Shown: positions 16,442 through 27,429 of the stretch, piece after piece
How positions within the stretch are numbered: position 1 is the first letter of the stretch
Layout of the letters: the number at the start of each line of letters is the position of its first letter
Assembly (NCBI RefSeq): GCF_008107645.1
Contig: NZ_SDGY01000001.1
Coordinates: 325,955-389,954, forward strand
Source of the DNA: Leuconostoc litchii
GTDB lineage: Bacteria; Bacillota; Bacilli; Lactobacillales; Lactobacillaceae
Length of the DNA stretch: 64,000 bases
Direction: 5' to 3'
Translations under genes and position numbers: made by a program
The notes under the pieces: model-generated
Database searches by the model: none
What the model saw: the letters and a program-made list of their open reading frames with translations, nothing else
What the model was told of the DNA's origin: nothing

Positions 16442-16546
16442 CCTTATTTTATTTCATCACTTATGTATGATATGATTCAGTAGTAAATGTTTTGTGAAAT
16501 TTGATGGCTTCAAAAGTTGATTTAGATTATAAAAAGGAAAAATAAA

Positions 16547-16900
16547 ATGACAGTAAATATTTATGATAACGCGAATGAAATGGCAAATGTGTTGACCGAA
16601 ACACAACAATATACTGTATGGCAAAATGCCTTTAATGAAGTTCAAGATGATGCGGAATCCAAAGAATTATTTAGTTCATTCCAAAAAATTCAGATGGCAG
16701 TGCAACAAATGATGCAAAATCAGCAACAGCCAAAGCCAGAACAAGAAAAAGCGTGGGATGACGTTGCTAAGAAAGTGCAACAAAATGCTAAAATTACTAG
16801 TTTGATGGAAGCTGAACAATCTTTGAATACGCTGTTGACGGAATTAAATGACATTGTTACGAAACCTGTCGCTACAGCTTACTCAAAGTTACAAAGCTAA
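16547..16900 (+). CDS. YlbF/YmcA family protein
   Basis: 117 residues behind AAAAAGGAAAAA. Residues 1-110 are helical, rich in Gln and Met (SFQKIQMAVQQMMQNQQQ), and match the YlbF/YmcA (DUF964) family. In Bacillus, members form a complex that affects RNase Y activity and competence. Here it is monocistronic, closed by the terminator at 16908. Confidence 0.9.
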   Translation: MTVNIYDNANEMANVLTETQQYTVWQNAFNEVQDDAESKELFSSFQKIQMAVQQMMQNQQQPKPEQEKAWDDVAKKVQQNAKITSLMEAEQSLNTLLTELNDIVTKPVATAYSKLQS

Positions 16901-16907
16901 AAAAAAT

Positions 16908-16938
16908 ATCACCGACAGACATTCTGTTGGTGATTTTG
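16908..16938 (+). terminator. Rho-independent terminator after ylbF-like gene
   Basis: A 12-bp stem with one G-U pair: ATCACCGACAGA (16908-16919) with TCTGTTGGTGAT (16923-16934), 3-base loop, then TTTT. Confidence 0.88.
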
Positions 16939-16959
16939 TGTAAAGGAAGGCAGTGCTTT

Positions 16960-17577
16960 ATGAAATTTTTTAAGGAATGGGTTGTGCCAATTGCAAGTAC
17001 AATGATTATTGTCGTACTTATTCGCTCATTTTTGTTTACTTTCGTGACTGTTAGTGGACCTTCGATGCAACCGAACTTACAAGACAAAGAAAAAGTTATT
17101 TTGAATAAAATTGCCACCTATAGACGTGGAGATGTTATTGTTTTTAATGCAAAAAATGAAGACCCTCGCTATAGAGCCGGTGACGATAAATATGTAAAAC
17201 GTATCATTGGTCTTCCTGGAGACACAGTTGAGTATAAATCCTCCAATCTATATGTCAATGGTAAAAAAGTTAATCAAAGCTTCATTAGTTTAAGTGAACG
17301 CAGTCAAGGAACTGAAATGTCCTTTGGAAACACCTGGACATTGAAAACATTATCTTCCGGCACTTTATGGCAAAAAAAAGATCGTAATCATACAACGGTT
17401 CCAAAAGGAACATATTTTGTAATGGGAGATCATCGATCTGTATCGAATGACGGACGTTATTTTGGATTTATTGACAAGAATCATGTCATCGGTAAGGTAG
17501 TTGTGCCGTTTTGGAACAGTGATAGCACTGCAAAGAAAAATGTTAACCAAGGTAGCAACAATTTTTTTAGCAAGTAA
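16960..17577 (+). CDS. lepB: Signal peptidase I
   Basis: 205 residues. ATG 16960 lies 9 bases after AAAGGAAGG. One N-terminal membrane anchor (residues 10-30) precedes the catalytic S35 (SGPSMQP) and K80 (YVKRIIGLPGDTVE), with the box E motif GDHRSVSNDGR. It removes signal peptides from Sec exports and would probably act on the PBP- and endolysin-type secretome. The site lies between two terminators or attenuators, so it is probably transcribed alone. Confidence 0.96.
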   Translation: MKFFKEWVVPIASTMIIVVLIRSFLFTFVTVSGPSMQPNLQDKEKVILNKIATYRRGDVIVFNAKNEDPRYRAGDDKYVKRIIGLPGDTVEYKSSNLYVNGKKVNQSFISLSERSQGTEMSFGNTWTLKTLSSGTLWQKKDRNHTTVPKGTYFVMGDHRSVSNDGRYFGFIDKNHVIGKVVVPFWNSDSTAKKNVNQGSNNFFSK

Positions 17578-17581
17578 ATTG

Positions 17582-17610
17582 TTGCATTAGTTTTAAAAAA
17601 ATGCTATGAT
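17582..17610 (+). promoter_or_regulatory. pyr operon promoter
   Basis: -35 TTGCAT (17582-17587), 17 bp, extended -10 TGCTATGAT (hexamer 17605-17610). The start near 17617 places the PyrR element in the leader. Confidence 0.8.
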
Positions 17611-17630
17611 GATTATCAATAAAATAAAAC

Positions 17631-17742
17631 CTTTAATCAGGTCCAGAGAGACCTGCAAGGATTTAGATACTTTAGGTAAAGTGTATACTTTTGCCCTCAT
17701 TTTCTAGAACCAAGCGGTCAACTCTGTCCGCTTGGTTTTTTG
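17631..17742 (+). promoter_or_regulatory. PyrR-binding transcription attenuator
   Basis: The anti-antiterminator hairpin CAGGTC (17638-17643) and GACCTG (17650-17655) carries the PyrR recognition sequence CCAGAGAG. The terminator pairs AACCAAGCGG (17708-17717) with CCGCTTGGTT (17728-17737), then TTTT. In Bacillus, UMP-bound PyrR stabilises the first hairpin and so favours termination. No pyrR gene is present in this window. Confidence 0.92.
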
Positions 17743-17758
17743 TATAAAGAAGGGTAAT

Positions 17759-18652
17759 ATGCGTAATTATTTGAATATAAATGCAATTAGTAAAAACGAT
17801 GTGCTACACTTAATAAAACGTGCAATAGCGTTAAAATCAGGTGATCAGCCTAAAACAAAATCGCTAACAGCAATAAATTTATTTTTTGAAAATTCAACAC
17901 GAACGCATAGTAGTTTTCAAATGGCGGAAAATTATCTCAATTGGAAACAAATCCAAATTAATCCATTAACAAGTTCAATGACTAAAGGTGAAAGTTTAAC
18001 TGATACATTAAAAACATTAAAAGCAATAGGTGTGGATGTAGCAGTAATCAGGCACTCTCAAAATGCATGGTATGAAAATGTTTTGAAACATCAAGGTCAC
18101 GCCATTCCACAGCTTGTTAATGCAGGTGATGGCAGTGGACAGCATCCTTCCCAGAGTTTGCTAGATCTTGTAACAATATATCAAGAATTTGGTCACTTTG
18201 AAGGATTGAAAGTTAGGATAATCGGTGACTTAGCACATTCAAGAGTTGCACGGTCAAATGCCGAAATTTTAAAAAGTTTAGGCGCAACATTAACGTTTAG
18301 CGGACCAATTGACTGGCAACCAAGTAATTTTTATACATTTGGCGAACATGTTGAGGTTGATGAAAATTGGTCAGAGCAAGATGTGGTTATGTTTCTTAGA
18401 GTTCAGCATGAAAGAATTACGCAAACAGAAAATCAAAATTTTTCGTCAAAAAAATATCATGAATGCTATGGATTAACGGATAAGAGATACGCAAATCTTA
18501 AGCAGCAAGCAATTATTATGCACCCTGCGCCAGTTAATCGTGATGTTGAAATAGCTGATCACTTGGTCGAAGCGCCAAAATCACGAATTTTTGAGCAGAT
18601 GACCAATGGTGTATATGCACGAATGGCCATTCTAGAGTACGTAACGGAGTAA
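17759..18652 (+). CDS. pyrB: Aspartate carbamoyltransferase catalytic subunit
   Basis: 297 residues, ATG 17759 behind AGAAGGG. It joins carbamoyl phosphate and aspartate. The carbamoyl phosphate motif NSTRTHSSF lies near residue 49, HPSQSLLD near residue 128, and HPAPVNRD near residue 258. It is the first gene of the operon after the PyrR attenuator and lies 4 bases before pyrC. Confidence 0.97.
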   Translation: MRNYLNINAISKNDVLHLIKRAIALKSGDQPKTKSLTAINLFFENSTRTHSSFQMAENYLNWKQIQINPLTSSMTKGESLTDTLKTLKAIGVDVAVIRHSQNAWYENVLKHQGHAIPQLVNAGDGSGQHPSQSLLDLVTIYQEFGHFEGLKVRIIGDLAHSRVARSNAEILKSLGATLTFSGPIDWQPSNFYTFGEHVEVDENWSEQDVVMFLRVQHERITQTENQNFSSKKYHECYGLTDKRYANLKQQAIIMHPAPVNRDVEIADHLVEAPKSRIFEQMTNGVYARMAILEYVTE

Positions 18653-18656
18653 ACAA

Positions 18657-19934
18657 ATGCAACTTATTAAAAATGCCCAAATTTTATTAGAAAATCAATT
18701 AATTACAAAAGATGTATTAATTGATCAAGGAAAAATCAATAAGGTTTCTGACCATATTGATTATGCAAATGCTGAAGTATTTGAAGCAAATGGTTTGTTT
18801 TTGTCAGCTGGTTTAATTGATGTTCATGTTCACTTTCGTGAGCCAGGGTATGAATATAAGGAAACGATTAGAAGCGGTTCACAAGCAGCAGCAAGAGGTG
18901 GATTTACTACTGTAATTGCAATGCCTAATTTAAATCCAGTTCCTGATAGTGAAGAAAAAATTAATGCCCAAATTTTATTGAATAAAGCAAATGGTTTAGT
19001 GCATATTGAACAATACGGTGCGCTTTCAAATGGATTAACATCTACACATGTCACAAATATCGAAGGCATGTCAAATGCTGGTGCTAAGGCTTTTACAAAT
19101 GATGGGAAGGGTGTACAAACAGCAGATACAATGCTTCAAGCTATGATTGCTGCCAAGCATGTTAATAAACCTCTTGCCGCCCATTTAGAAGATAATACAT
19201 TAATTCATAGTGGTGTAATGAATGCTGGCCAAATTGCTGAAAGGCTAGCATTACCTGGCATTACAGGATTAGCAGAAAGTACACAGTTGGCTCGTGATTT
19301 AGTATTAGCACGTGCGACAGGTGTTCACTATCATGTGGCGCATATTTCTACTAAAGAATCCGTTAGTTTAGTTCGTATGGCTAAAAAAGAGGGTGTTCAT
19401 GTTACTGCAGAGGTGTCACCGCACCACTTGCTATTGTCGGAAGAAAGCATTCTGTTGGATAATGCCATGTTTAAAATGAATCCGCCATTACGGTCACAAC
19501 AAGATCGTGAAGCTGTAGTTGCTGCGCTGCTGGATGGTACGATTGACATGGTAGCAACAGATCATGCACCTCATGGAGAAGAAGAAAAGCAGCAATCATT
19601 TCTTGAAGCACCATTTGGGATTACAGGTATTGAAACAAGCTTTCAATTGCTGTATACGCATTTTGTAAAGACGGGCATTATGACCCTTAAAACACTGCTT
19701 GAAAGAATGATTGATGCACCAGCAACAGCATTTCAACTAGAAGCACCAACTGCAGTTGTCGAAGGCGCAAGGGCAGATTTAGCTTTGTTTGACTTAGAGA
19801 ACGAGTATGAAATAGAAACAAATGAGTTTGCTTCCAAAGGTAAAAATTCGCCGTTTGTTGGTTGGAAAGTTTATGGTAAAACAATAGCAACTTGGGTTGA
19901 CGGAAAAATTGTATATAAGGACAACGTAAAATGA
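18657..19934 (+). CDS. pyrC: Dihydroorotase
   Basis: 425 residues, class I type. It cyclises carbamoyl aspartate to dihydroorotate. Metal ligands sit in [10 protein letters not shown] (near residue 57) and in ATDHAPHG (near residue 300); HISTKESV and EVSPHHLLL are also present. The 4-base overlap with carA (ATGA) indicates translational coupling. Confidence 0.97.
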   Translation: MQLIKNAQILLENQLITKDVLIDQGKINKVSDHIDYANAEVFEANGLFLSAGLIDVHVHFREPGYEYKETIRSGSQAAARGGFTTVIAMPNLNPVPDSEEKINAQILLNKANGLVHIEQYGALSNGLTSTHVTNIEGMSNAGAKAFTNDGKGVQTADTMLQAMIAAKHVNKPLAAHLEDNTLIHSGVMNAGQIAERLALPGITGLAESTQLARDLVLARATGVHYHVAHISTKESVSLVRMAKKEGVHVTAEVSPHHLLLSEESILLDNAMFKMNPPLRSQQDREAVVAALLDGTIDMVATDHAPHGEEEKQQSFLEAPFGITGIETSFQLLYTHFVKTGIMTLKTLLERMIDAPATAFQLEAPTAVVEGARADLALFDLENEYEIETNEFASKGKNSPFVGWKVYGKTIATWVDGKIVYKDNVK

Positions 19935-21016
19935 AAAAACGCTACTTATTATTAGAAAATGGCTCAGTATACGAAGGTGAGGCATTTGGGGCAAACATTG
20001 ATATGATGGCCGAATTAGTTTTTAACACGGGCATGTCAGGCTATCAAGAATCAATTACAGATTTATCTTATCGAGGTGAAATCATTGTTTTCACTTATCC
20101 CTTGATTGGAAATTATGGAATTAATCGTGATGACTTTGAAAGTTTGCGACCAGCTGCATCGGCAATTGTTGTACATGAAATTGCACGGCGTCCAAGTAAT
20201 TGGCGTAAAATGATGAGCTTACCGGAATGGGCAGAAAAAACTGGTATGCCAGGTATCACAGGTGTAGATACTCGTGCGTTAACAAAGGAATTACGTCAGC
20301 AAGGTACAATGAAAGCGGCCCTCGTTGATGAAATCACAGATGAAGTTCGGAATGCATTACAGCATTTTGAACCATCAAAAACGCTGGTTAAAGACGCCAC
20401 AACAAAAACACAGTATCAAAATCCGACCGATGGTGTGTCAATTGCTCTCATTGATTTTGGGTTAAAAAACTCCATTTTGCGTTCGCTAGCCAAACGAGGC
20501 GTTAATGTAATGGTTTTTCCAGCTGACGTGGATGCTCAAACAGTTCTTGCTGCTAATCCAGATGGAATTTTATTGTCAAATGGACCTGGTGATCCGAAGG
20601 ATGCTATGTACGCAATTCCAACTATTAAAGAATTACAAAACCATTTACCGTTGATGGGAATTTGTTTTGGACATCAATTATTTGCTATCGCTAATGGTGC
20701 TGAAACATACAAAATGAAGTTCGGACATCGTGGTTTTAATCATGCTGTGCGTACGTTAGCAAAGTCAAGGTTAGACTTCACGTCACAAAATCATGGTTAT
20801 GCAGTAAGTCGTGAAAGTTTAGCAAATACTGATTTAGTTATAACACATGAAGAAATTAATGATCTAACTATTGAAGGTTTACGATTGAAGGGATATCATG
20901 CATTTTCTGTTCAGTTCCATCCAGATGCTGCACCGGGTCCTCATGACGCAGAATATTTATTTGATGAATTTTTGGACATGATTACTGATTCAAAGAAGGA
21001 GATTACAAATGCCTAA
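19931..21016 (+). CDS. carA: Carbamoyl-phosphate synthase small subunit
   Basis: 361 residues. The N-terminal CPSase domain includes [17 protein letters not shown] and [11 protein letters not shown]. The C-terminal glutaminase carries the nucleophile Cys in [10 protein letters not shown] and the [10 protein letters not shown] region. It supplies ammonia to CarB. Its place inside the pyr operon suggests the pyrimidine-dedicated pair; an arginine-linked copy could exist elsewhere. Confidence 0.97.
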   Translation: MKKRYLLLENGSVYEGEAFGANIDMMAELVFNTGMSGYQESITDLSYRGEIIVFTYPLIGNYGINRDDFESLRPAASAIVVHEIARRPSNWRKMMSLPEWAEKTGMPGITGVDTRALTKELRQQGTMKAALVDEITDEVRNALQHFEPSKTLVKDATTKTQYQNPTDGVSIALIDFGLKNSILRSLAKRGVNVMVFPADVDAQTVLAANPDGILLSNGPGDPKDAMYAIPTIKELQNHLPLMGICFGHQLFAIANGAETYKMKFGHRGFNHAVRTLAKSRLDFTSQNHGYAVSRESLANTDLVITHEEINDLTIEGLRLKGYHAFSVQFHPDAAPGPHDAEYLFDEFLDMITDSKKEITNA

Positions 21017-24000
21017 ACGTCAAGACATTAGTAAAATATTGGTGATTGGTTCTGGACCAATTGTTATTGGTCAAGCGGCTGAATTCGATTATTCGGGTAC
21101 GCAAGCAGCGCTGTCTTTAAAAGAGGAAGGATACCATGTTATTCTAGTCAATTCAAATCCGGCTACTATAATGACGGATGCTGAGATTGCTGATAAAGTT
21201 TATATTGAACCTTTATCAATTGATTTTATTGAGCGCATATTGCGTAAAGAACGTCCAGATGCAATTTTACCAACATTGGGTGGTCAAACTGGATTAAATA
21301 TGGCTAAAGATCTTTCAGAAGCCGGTATTTTGGATGAATTAGATATTGAATTGCTTGGCACAAAGCTTTCTGCAATTGAAGAGGCAGAAGATCGTGAAGA
21401 ATTCAAGGCACTAATGGAACGTTTGAATGAGCCAATTCCTGAATCTATTATTGCAACAACGCTAGAAGAATCGCTTAATTTTGCGGATACACACGGTTAT
21501 CCTGTTATTGTACGTCCTGCTTATACACTGGGTGGAACTGGTGGTGGAATTGCAAATACACATGAAGAACTTTCAGAAATTACTGCTAATGGTCTAGAGC
21601 TGTCTCCTGTGACACAGGTACTTATTGAGCGTTCAATTGCTGGCTATAAAGAAATTGAATTTGAAGTCATGCGTGATGCTAACGATAATGCATTGGTTGT
21701 GGCTTCTATGGAAAACTTTGATCCAGTTGGTATCCATACCGGTGATTCTATTGTTACGGCACCAGTACAGACCCTTTCTGATCGTGAATTACAAATGATG
21801 CGCGATGCAGCTCTGAAAATTATTCGTGCACTTAAAATTGAAGGTGGCGTTAATATTCAAATGGCGCTTGATCCAAGTTCATACAAGTATTACATTATTG
21901 AGGTGAACCCTAGAGTAAGTCGTTCCTCTGCACTGGCTTCAAAAGCTACTGGTTATCCAATTGCTAAAATGGCAGCTAAAATAGCTGTTGGTTTAACACT
22001 TGATGAAATCATTAATCCAGTTACTGGAACAACTAAAGCAGAATTTGAACCAGCTTTAGACTATGTCGTATTCAAAATTCCACGTTGGCCATTTGATAAG
22101 TTTGCAACTGCGGATCGCCGATTAGGTACACAAATGAAGGCCACTGGTGAAGTAATGGCTATTGGCCGTAATATGGAAGAGGCAATGCTAAAGGCAGTGC
22201 GCTCATTGGAAATTGGGGCTGTTGGGCTAGATGATATTACTTATGCCGAATTTTCTGACGAGGAACTACTAAATGAATTGATGCCAGCTCGTGATGATCG
22301 CTTGTTTATGATTGCTGATCTGTTACGTCGAGGAGTATCAATTGAAACAATTCACGCAAAGACTTTAATTGATGAATTTTTCTTAGATAAAGTGCTTCAT
22401 GTCATTGAAATTGAACAAGACCTTGCAAAATATATCAATGACATTGAACATCTAACTTATGCTAAAAAGAATGGTTTTGCTGACGAAACAATTGCCAAAA
22501 TTTGGGGTACAACGGCTGAAAAAATTCGTTCAATACGTCAAAATGAACAAATTACACCCGTTTATAAAATGGTAGATACTGTTGCGGCAGAATTCAAATC
22601 ATCAACCCCATACTACTACGCAACGTATGAACAAGAAAATGAATCAGTTATTAGCACTAAAAAGTCTGTATTAGTCCTTGGCTCTGGACCAATCCGTATT
22701 GGACAGGGAGTCGAATTTGATTATGCAACTGTCCATGCAGTTAAGGCTATTCAAAGAGCTGGATATGAAGCCATTATTATGAATTCAAATCCAGAAACTG
22801 TATCTACTGATTTTTCAATCTCTGATAAATTATATTTTGAGCCATTAACCCTAGAAGATGTTTTGAATGTTGTTGATTTAGAAAATCCAGTTGGTGTGGT
22901 TGTTCAGTTTGGTGGTCAGACAGCTATTAACTTAGCTAAACCACTATCTGATAACGGTGTAGAAATTTTGGGCACAACTGTTGATGATTTGAATCGTGCT
23001 GAGGATCGCGAGGCGTTTGATCAAGTCATTAAAGAGCTTAATTTGCCACAACCAGTAGGAAAAACTGCCACAACAGTTGATGGTGCGTTAGCTGCTGCAC
23101 AAGAAATTGGTTACCCAGTCTTAATACGGCCATCGTATGTTTTAGGTGGTCGAGCAATGGAAATCGTGTCTTCAGATAATGAACTGCAAGATTACATGCA
23201 AAGAGCTGTGAAAGTTTCTAATGATCATCCTGTTTTGATAGATTCATACTTGGTTGGTCAAGAAGCAGAAGTTGACGTTCTGTCTGACGGTGAAACAGCT
23301 GTGATTCCTGGTATTATGGAGCATATTGAACGTGCCGGGGTCCATTCAGGGGATTCCATGTCTGTTTACCCACCACAATATTTGTCTCAAAAAGTACAGG
23401 ATGAGATGGTGCAGGCTTCCATTAATTTAGCAAAATCTATGAACACTGTTGGTTTAATGAACGTTCAATTTGTTATTCATGAAAATACGGCATACGTTAT
23501 TGAAGTCAATCCACGTGCTTCCCGTACGGTACCTTTCATATCAAAGGTAACGCATTTACCATTAGCACAATTAGCAACACGTGTGATGCTAGGAGAGAAA
23601 TTATCTGATATGGGACTGGAAACAGGGCTTATTCCTAATGATGACATGGTTCATGTCAAAGCACCAATTTTCTCCTTCACAAAATTACCTGATGTTGATT
23701 CATTGCTTGGACCAGAAATGAAATCTACTGGTGAAGTCATGGGATCAGATAGCACTCTATCAAAGGCGTTGTATAAAGCGTTTATTGCTTCTAATATTAA
23801 AGTACCACGCTATGGTAATGTATTGTTTACAGTTGCTGATGATGACAAAGATGAAGCACTTGAGTTAGCCAAAAGATTTAACGATTTAGGATTTGCTTTA
23901 TTTGCAACAGCAGGAACAGGAGCCTATTTAGCTGAAAATAACTTACCTGTTGAAATACTAGATAAAATTTCAGAATCGGAAAACAACGCAGTCGCTGCGT

Positions 24001-24188
24001 TACGTCAACAAAGAGTACAAGTGCTAATTAACACAACTCAGGCTGATGATCGTGCAGAAAGTGATGGACGTCTTATACGAAATGCAGCTATTGAGAACGC
24101 TGTACCTTTGTTTACGGCATTAGATACAGTTAATGCCTTCTTAGAAGTATTGGAATCACGAAGTTTCACTGTAAAAGAAATGAGATAA
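21009..24188 (+). CDS. carB: Carbamoyl-phosphate synthase large subunit
   Basis: 1059 residues, the full family length, overlapping carA by 8 bases. Two ATP-grasp halves repeat: [17 protein letters not shown] near residue 13 and [16 protein letters not shown] near residue 560, with [18 protein letters not shown] and [12 protein letters not shown]. The C-terminal allosteric MGS-like domain begins near residue 930. Confidence 0.98.
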   Translation: MPKRQDISKILVIGSGPIVIGQAAEFDYSGTQAALSLKEEGYHVILVNSNPATIMTDAEIADKVYIEPLSIDFIERILRKERPDAILPTLGGQTGLNMAKDLSEAGILDELDIELLGTKLSAIEEAEDREEFKALMERLNEPIPESIIATTLEESLNFADTHGYPVIVRPAYTLGGTGGGIANTHEELSEITANGLELSPVTQVLIERSIAGYKEIEFEVMRDANDNALVVASMENFDPVGIHTGDSIVTAPVQTLSDRELQMMRDAALKIIRALKIEGGVNIQMALDPSSYKYYIIEVNPRVSRSSALASKATGYPIAKMAAKIAVGLTLDEIINPVTGTTKAEFEPALDYVVFKIPRWPFDKFATADRRLGTQMKATGEVMAIGRNMEEAMLKAVRSLEIGAVGLDDITYAEFSDEELLNELMPARDDRLFMIADLLRRGVSIETIHAKTLIDEFFLDKVLHVIEIEQDLAKYINDIEHLTYAKKNGFADETIAKIWGTTAEKIRSIRQNEQITPVYKMVDTVAAEFKSSTPYYYATYEQENESVISTKKSVLVLGSGPIRIGQGVEFDYATVHAVKAIQRAGYEAIIMNSNPETVSTDFSISDKLYFEPLTLEDVLNVVDLENPVGVVVQFGGQTAINLAKPLSDNGVEILGTTVDDLNRAEDREAFDQVIKELNLPQPVGKTATTVDGALAAAQEIGYPVLIRPSYVLGGRAMEIVSSDNELQDYMQRAVKVSNDHPVLIDSYLVGQEAEVDVLSDGETAVIPGIMEHIERAGVHSGDSMSVYPPQYLSQKVQDEMVQASINLAKSMNTVGLMNVQFVIHENTAYVIEVNPRASRTVPFISKVTHLPLAQLATRVMLGEKLSDMGLETGLIPNDDMVHVKAPIFSFTKLPDVDSLLGPEMKSTGEVMGSDSTLSKALYKAFIASNIKVPRYGNVLFTVADDDKDEALELAKRFNDLGFALFATAGTGAYLAENNLPVEILDKISESENNAVAALRQQRVQVLINTTQADDRAESDGRLIRNAAIENAVPLFTALDTVNAFLEVLESRSFTVKEMR

Positions 24189-24230
24189 TTAATTTAAATG
24201 AGCTTCGGCTTATGTACATAGGAGTGTATA

Positions 24231-24926
24231 ATGACTGAAAAGCCAGTATTTATTGCTTTAGATTTTCCAGATGCAGAGAGTACAAGGGGATTTTTGAAAC
24301 CATTTTCAAAGTTAACTGAACGTCCGGCGCTAAAGGTTGGTATGGAGCTGTTTTATAGTGAGGGACCAGACTTTGTGCTAGAGCTTAAAAGAGCTGGCTA
24401 TACCATCTTTTTAGATTTGAAACTTTATGATATTCCAAATACCGTTGGTCACACTGTTGCTAGGATTGCAAGATTAAATGTCGACTATTTAACAATTCAC
24501 GCAATCGGTGGGGAAAAGATGCTAGCAGCGGCAGTGGCTAACAAAGGAGAATCACTAAAATTGTTAGCAGTCACCCAACTTACGTCACTTTCTGAAAATG
24601 AAATACGTGAAACACAGCTTACATCAGCTACAATTGCAGAAAGTGTCACACATTTGGCCAAAATAGCTTATGAAATAGGCGTAGATGGTACAATAAGTTC
24701 TGCTTTGGAAGCTGATTTAATTAGAAAACATACATCTGATCAATTTTTACGTATTACTCCTGGCATTCGTTTGTCTGGTGATGGAGTTGGCGACCAAACA
24801 CGTGTGACGACGCCCCAAAAAGCTAAAATAATTGGTGCTACAGGGTTAGTAGTAGGTAGGTCTATTACTCAAGCTGAAAATCCGTTGGCAGCCTACCAAC
24901 AGGTCATGAAAGAATGGAGAGATTAA
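24231..24926 (+). CDS. pyrF: Orotidine 5'-phosphate decarboxylase
   Basis: 231 residues, behind AGGAGTG. DLKLYDIPNTV carries the catalytic Asp/Lys array and RITPGIRL the phosphate-binding region. It makes UMP from OMP. The preceding 42-base gap contains a small UUCG tetraloop hairpin (24195-24208). No dihydroorotate dehydrogenase gene lies between carB and pyrF, unlike in many Lactobacillales. Confidence 0.97.
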   Translation: MTEKPVFIALDFPDAESTRGFLKPFSKLTERPALKVGMELFYSEGPDFVLELKRAGYTIFLDLKLYDIPNTVGHTVARIARLNVDYLTIHAIGGEKMLAAAVANKGESLKLLAVTQLTSLSENEIRETQLTSATIAESVTHLAKIAYEIGVDGTISSALEADLIRKHTSDQFLRITPGIRLSGDGVGDQTRVTTPQKAKIIGATGLVVGRSITQAENPLAAYQQVMKEWRD

Positions 24927-25559
24927 ATGATTGATTATAAGCAGCAAGTTGCTAATGATTTACTTGAAATTGGTGCTGTAAAATTTTCACCAACAGCCCC
25001 ATTCACTTGGGCTTCTGGTATTCAAAGTCCGATATACACTGATAATCGAATGACAATTGGTTTTCCAGATGTTCGTCAAAATATTTACAAGGGATTATCT
25101 AATTTAATAACGGAAACATATGGTGATGTCGAAATCATTGGTGGTGTTGCTACGGCAGGAATTCCTCATGCAGCATGGGTAGCTGAAGCATTAAATAAGC
25201 CGATGATTTATGTTAGATCAAAACCAAAGGATCACGGAGCAGGTCGTCAAACCGAAGGTGCGTTTGTAAAAAATCGTAAAGTTGTTTTGATTGATGACCT
25301 AATTTCAACTGGTGGGTCTGTATTAGGTGCTGTTGAAGCTATACGTAAAGAAGGCGGCGAAGTTGTTGGTGTAGTATCTATATTTTCCTATGAGCTACCG
25401 GATGGTGTTAATAATTTTAAGAAAGCTGGTTTGACTTTCAGATCCTTGACAACCTATTCACAATTAATTGAAACCGCTGTTTTACGGGGAGATCTAGATA
25501 AATCACAAATTGAAACATTGCAAAATTGGAAGCAAGATCCTGCTTCTTGGCATGCATAA
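24927..25559 (+). CDS. pyrE: Orotate phosphoribosyltransferase
   Basis: 210 residues, starting immediately after pyrF stop. It converts orotate and PRPP to OMP. The PRPP loop VVLIDDLISTGGS lies near residue 115, with RSKPKDHGAGRQTEG upstream. It is the last gene of the operon and is followed by a strong terminator. Confidence 0.97.
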   Translation: MIDYKQQVANDLLEIGAVKFSPTAPFTWASGIQSPIYTDNRMTIGFPDVRQNIYKGLSNLITETYGDVEIIGGVATAGIPHAAWVAEALNKPMIYVRSKPKDHGAGRQTEGAFVKNRKVVLIDDLISTGGSVLGAVEAIRKEGGEVVGVVSIFSYELPDGVNNFKKAGLTFRSLTTYSQLIETAVLRGDLDKSQIETLQNWKQDPASWHA

Positions 25560-25561
25560 AC

Positions 25562-25595
25562 AAAAAACCTTATCAATAATTTGATAAGGTTTTTT
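25562..25595. terminator. Bidirectional terminator between pyrE and lexA
   Basis: A perfect 15-bp stem pairs AAAAAACCTTATCAA (25562-25576) with TTGATAAGGTTTTTT (25581-25595), loop TAAT. A-tracts and T-tracts on either side let it serve both converging genes. Confidence 0.93.
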
Positions 25596-25597
25596 GT

Positions 25598-26236
25598 TTA
25601 ATAAATAGCGTCACGGTACAAACCAATAACTTTTCCCAAAATTGATACATTTTTCAAAATAATTGGTGACATACTGTTGTTTTCTGGTTGTAGTCTATAG
25701 TGATCAGCTTCACGGAAGAAACGTTTTACAGTGGCTTCGTCACTATCATTCATTGCCACAACTACGTCGCCGTTATCAGCGTTATCTTGTTTGCGAACAA
25801 TAACTTTGTCACCATCTAAGATACCGATATTAATCATTGAGTCGCCGTGAACATTTAGCATGAATAAATCTCCGTCAAACTGCATTAAGTTATCAGGAAT
25901 AGGGAAGAACTCTGTTGCTTCTTCCTCAACAGCTAAAATTGGGGCTCCTGCTGTTACAACACCAAGAACTGGTATTTTTCCAGGAGTTGTTGATATACCA
26001 AGTATTTCAAGACCAACGTCAGTAACTTCTATAGCACGCGCTCTGGGTTTTGAAGCATCTTTTAAGAGATACCCTTTTTTAACTAGTCGTTCAATATGTC
26101 CATGAATAGTTGAAGACGAAGACAAACCTACTGCTTCACCGATTTCACGAACAGTGGGTGGATAACCATTAGCCGATTGTGCTTCGTGAATAAATCTTAG
26201 CACCTGTATTTGTTTGCTTTCTTGTGTAATTGCCAT
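25598..26236 (-). CDS. lexA: LexA repressor (SOS)
   Basis: 212 residues. The start complement of 26234-26236 (MAITQESKQ) follows AGGAAA; an upstream in-frame Met would place the promoter inside the gene. The N-terminal winged helix (residues 1-65, [18 protein letters not shown]) binds SOS boxes. The self-cleavage site is A96-G97, with S133 (GDSM) and K171 as the catalytic dyad. It represses DNA-damage genes until RecA filament triggers cleavage. An SOS-box-like site overlaps its own promoter, so it is probably autoregulated. Confidence 0.97.
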   Translation of the reverse strand: MAITQESKQIQVLRFIHEAQSANGYPPTVREIGEAVGLSSSSTIHGHIERLVKKGYLLKDASKPRARAIEVTDVGLEILGISTTPGKIPVLGVVTAGAPILAVEEEATEFFPIPDNLMQFDGDLFMLNVHGDSMINIGILDGDKVIVRKQDNADNGDVVVAMNDSDEATVKRFFREADHYRLQPENNSMSPIILKNVSILGKVIGLYRDAIY

Positions 26237-26270
26237 GATGGGTTTCCTATGTGTTAAATTTACTATCACT

Positions 26271-26310
26271 AGTATAACGAAAAAACACGAACAAATCAAA
26301 CGTTTGTTCG
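26271..26310 (-). promoter_or_regulatory. lexA promoter with LexA operator
   Basis: Reading on the - strand: -35 TTGATT (complement 26294-26299), 17 bp, -10 TATACT (complement 26271-26276). The operator-like CAAACGTTTGTTCG (26297-26310) agrees with the Gram-positive SOS box CGAACRNRYGTTYG at 12 of 14 positions and overlaps the -35. Confidence 0.78.
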
Positions 26311-26442
26311 TCATTTATTTTAATGTTTATTTTAATTTAGGTAAAAAATAAAAATTTTGATCATCTATTTTTCAAAAATAATTGAATTGATTGAATTAAA
26401 ATGTTAACTATTCAAGTTATTATAGCGGGGGGTTGCTGCCTG

Positions 26443-26451
26443 TGATATAAT
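26443..26451 (+). promoter_or_regulatory. Extended -10 promoter of yneF
   Basis: TGATATAAT with hexamer 26446-26451; no clear -35. Start about 26458, leaving a short leader with AAGGAGA for yneF. Confidence 0.65.
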
Positions 26452-26483
26452 AACTATCAGACATTTTATTAAGGAGAATATGC

Positions 26484-26720
26484 ATGATTAGCACATGGCT
26501 AGCAATTTTAATTGCAGTATTAGCTTTGGTTATTGGTTTGGTCGGCGGCTTTTTCTTAGCACGTAATTCAATGAAGAATTATCTTGCAAAAAATCCACCA
26601 ATTTCAGAAGAAATGATGAAATCAATGATGATGTCAATGGGACAAAAGCCATCTCAAAAGAAGTTGAACCAAATGATGGCTCAAATGAAGCAACAAAGCG
26701 CCAATTCGCAAAAAAAATAA
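26484..26720 (+). CDS. yneF: YneF family protein (UPF0154)
   Basis: 78 residues behind AAGGAGAAT. One N-terminal membrane helix (residues 4-26, [17 protein letters not shown]) and a Met/Lys/Gln-rich cytoplasmic tail ([13 protein letters not shown]) match UPF0154. Widespread in Firmicutes and of unknown function. It converges with plsC on a shared terminator. Confidence 0.92.
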   Translation: MISTWLAILIAVLALVIGLVGGFFLARNSMKNYLAKNPPISEEMMKSMMMSMGQKPSQKKLNQMMAQMKQQSANSQKK

Positions 26721-26740
26721 GCCAGTTGGCTTATTTTTTT
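26711..26740. terminator. Bidirectional terminator between yneF and plsC
   Basis: A 13-bp stem, AAAAAAATAAGCC (26711-26723) with GGCTTATTTTTTT (26728-26740), loop AGTT. It overlaps the last codons of both converging genes. Confidence 0.9.
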
Positions 26741-27369
26741 TCTAAACGCTTAGGGTCTATATATTGCCAAGTGGGATCAATCTCGGCATCTAATTCTTCA
26801 AACGCACGTTGCATTTGTTCTGTATATTTTGTAATATTTTCCTTATTTAATCGATCCTTACGATTAATTATAATAGGAGTTCCAAAGTTAACCGTGGTAT
26901 TATTACGTTTAAAAAGTTGACTAAACTTAACTGGTCCTTGATATACAGCTGGAACAATTGTTTTCCCAGCCATACGAGCAATTAAAATCGAACCTGATTT
27001 TAAGTCATCACTGTGTCTAGATCCTGAAGGGAACATAATCAGTGAGCGATTACCTTCTTTCAGCTCACGAACTGGTATTTTTATAACACTAGGACCAACA
27101 TTTTCGCGGTCAACAGGGAAAGCACCGGCTGACTTAATTAACCAAGCCAAAGGTTTGAATTTAAATAATTCAATTTTTGCCATGAAAATAAAATGCTTTG
27201 GATAGGCAGCTACTGCATACCAAACTGGATCCCACCATGTACGGTGTGGGCCCACTAGGACATAGTTATCTTCTTGTGGTAATCTGCTGCGATGCATATA
27301 TTTAATACGGCCTGTTACGACCCAAATAATTGATACAGCAATGCTTCGTAGAAAATCATAAAATTTCAT
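26731..27369 (-). CDS. plsC: 1-acyl-sn-glycerol-3-phosphate acyltransferase
   Basis: 212 residues. It makes phosphatidic acid from lysophosphatidic acid at the membrane. The catalytic PHRTWWDP (H-x4-D) lies near residue 42, and FPSGSRHSDD near residue 108 corresponds to the FPEGTRS motif. N-terminal residues 1-20 are hydrophobic (FLRSIAVSIIWVV). It is divergent from the trmN6-like gene. Confidence 0.93.
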   Translation of the reverse strand: MKFYDFLRSIAVSIIWVVTGRIKYMHRSRLPQEDNYVLVGPHRTWWDPVWYAVAAYPKHFIFMAKIELFKFKPLAWLIKSAGAFPVDRENVGPSVIKIPVRELKEGNRSLIMFPSGSRHSDDLKSGSILIARMAGKTIVPAVYQGPVKFSQLFKRNNTTVNFGTPIIINRKDRLNKENITKYTEQMQRAFEELDAEIDPTWQYIDPKRLEKK

Positions 27370-27429
27370 CTGTATTTACCTCATAAATAAAATCATTTCA
27401 ATTTTACAGATAAAAAGAAAGAAACGCAA

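Noticed and set aside
24195-24208. UUCG hairpin between carB and pyrF as terminator
   Set aside because: Stem is 5 bp and no T-run follows; only a local hairpin, perhaps stabilising mRNA.
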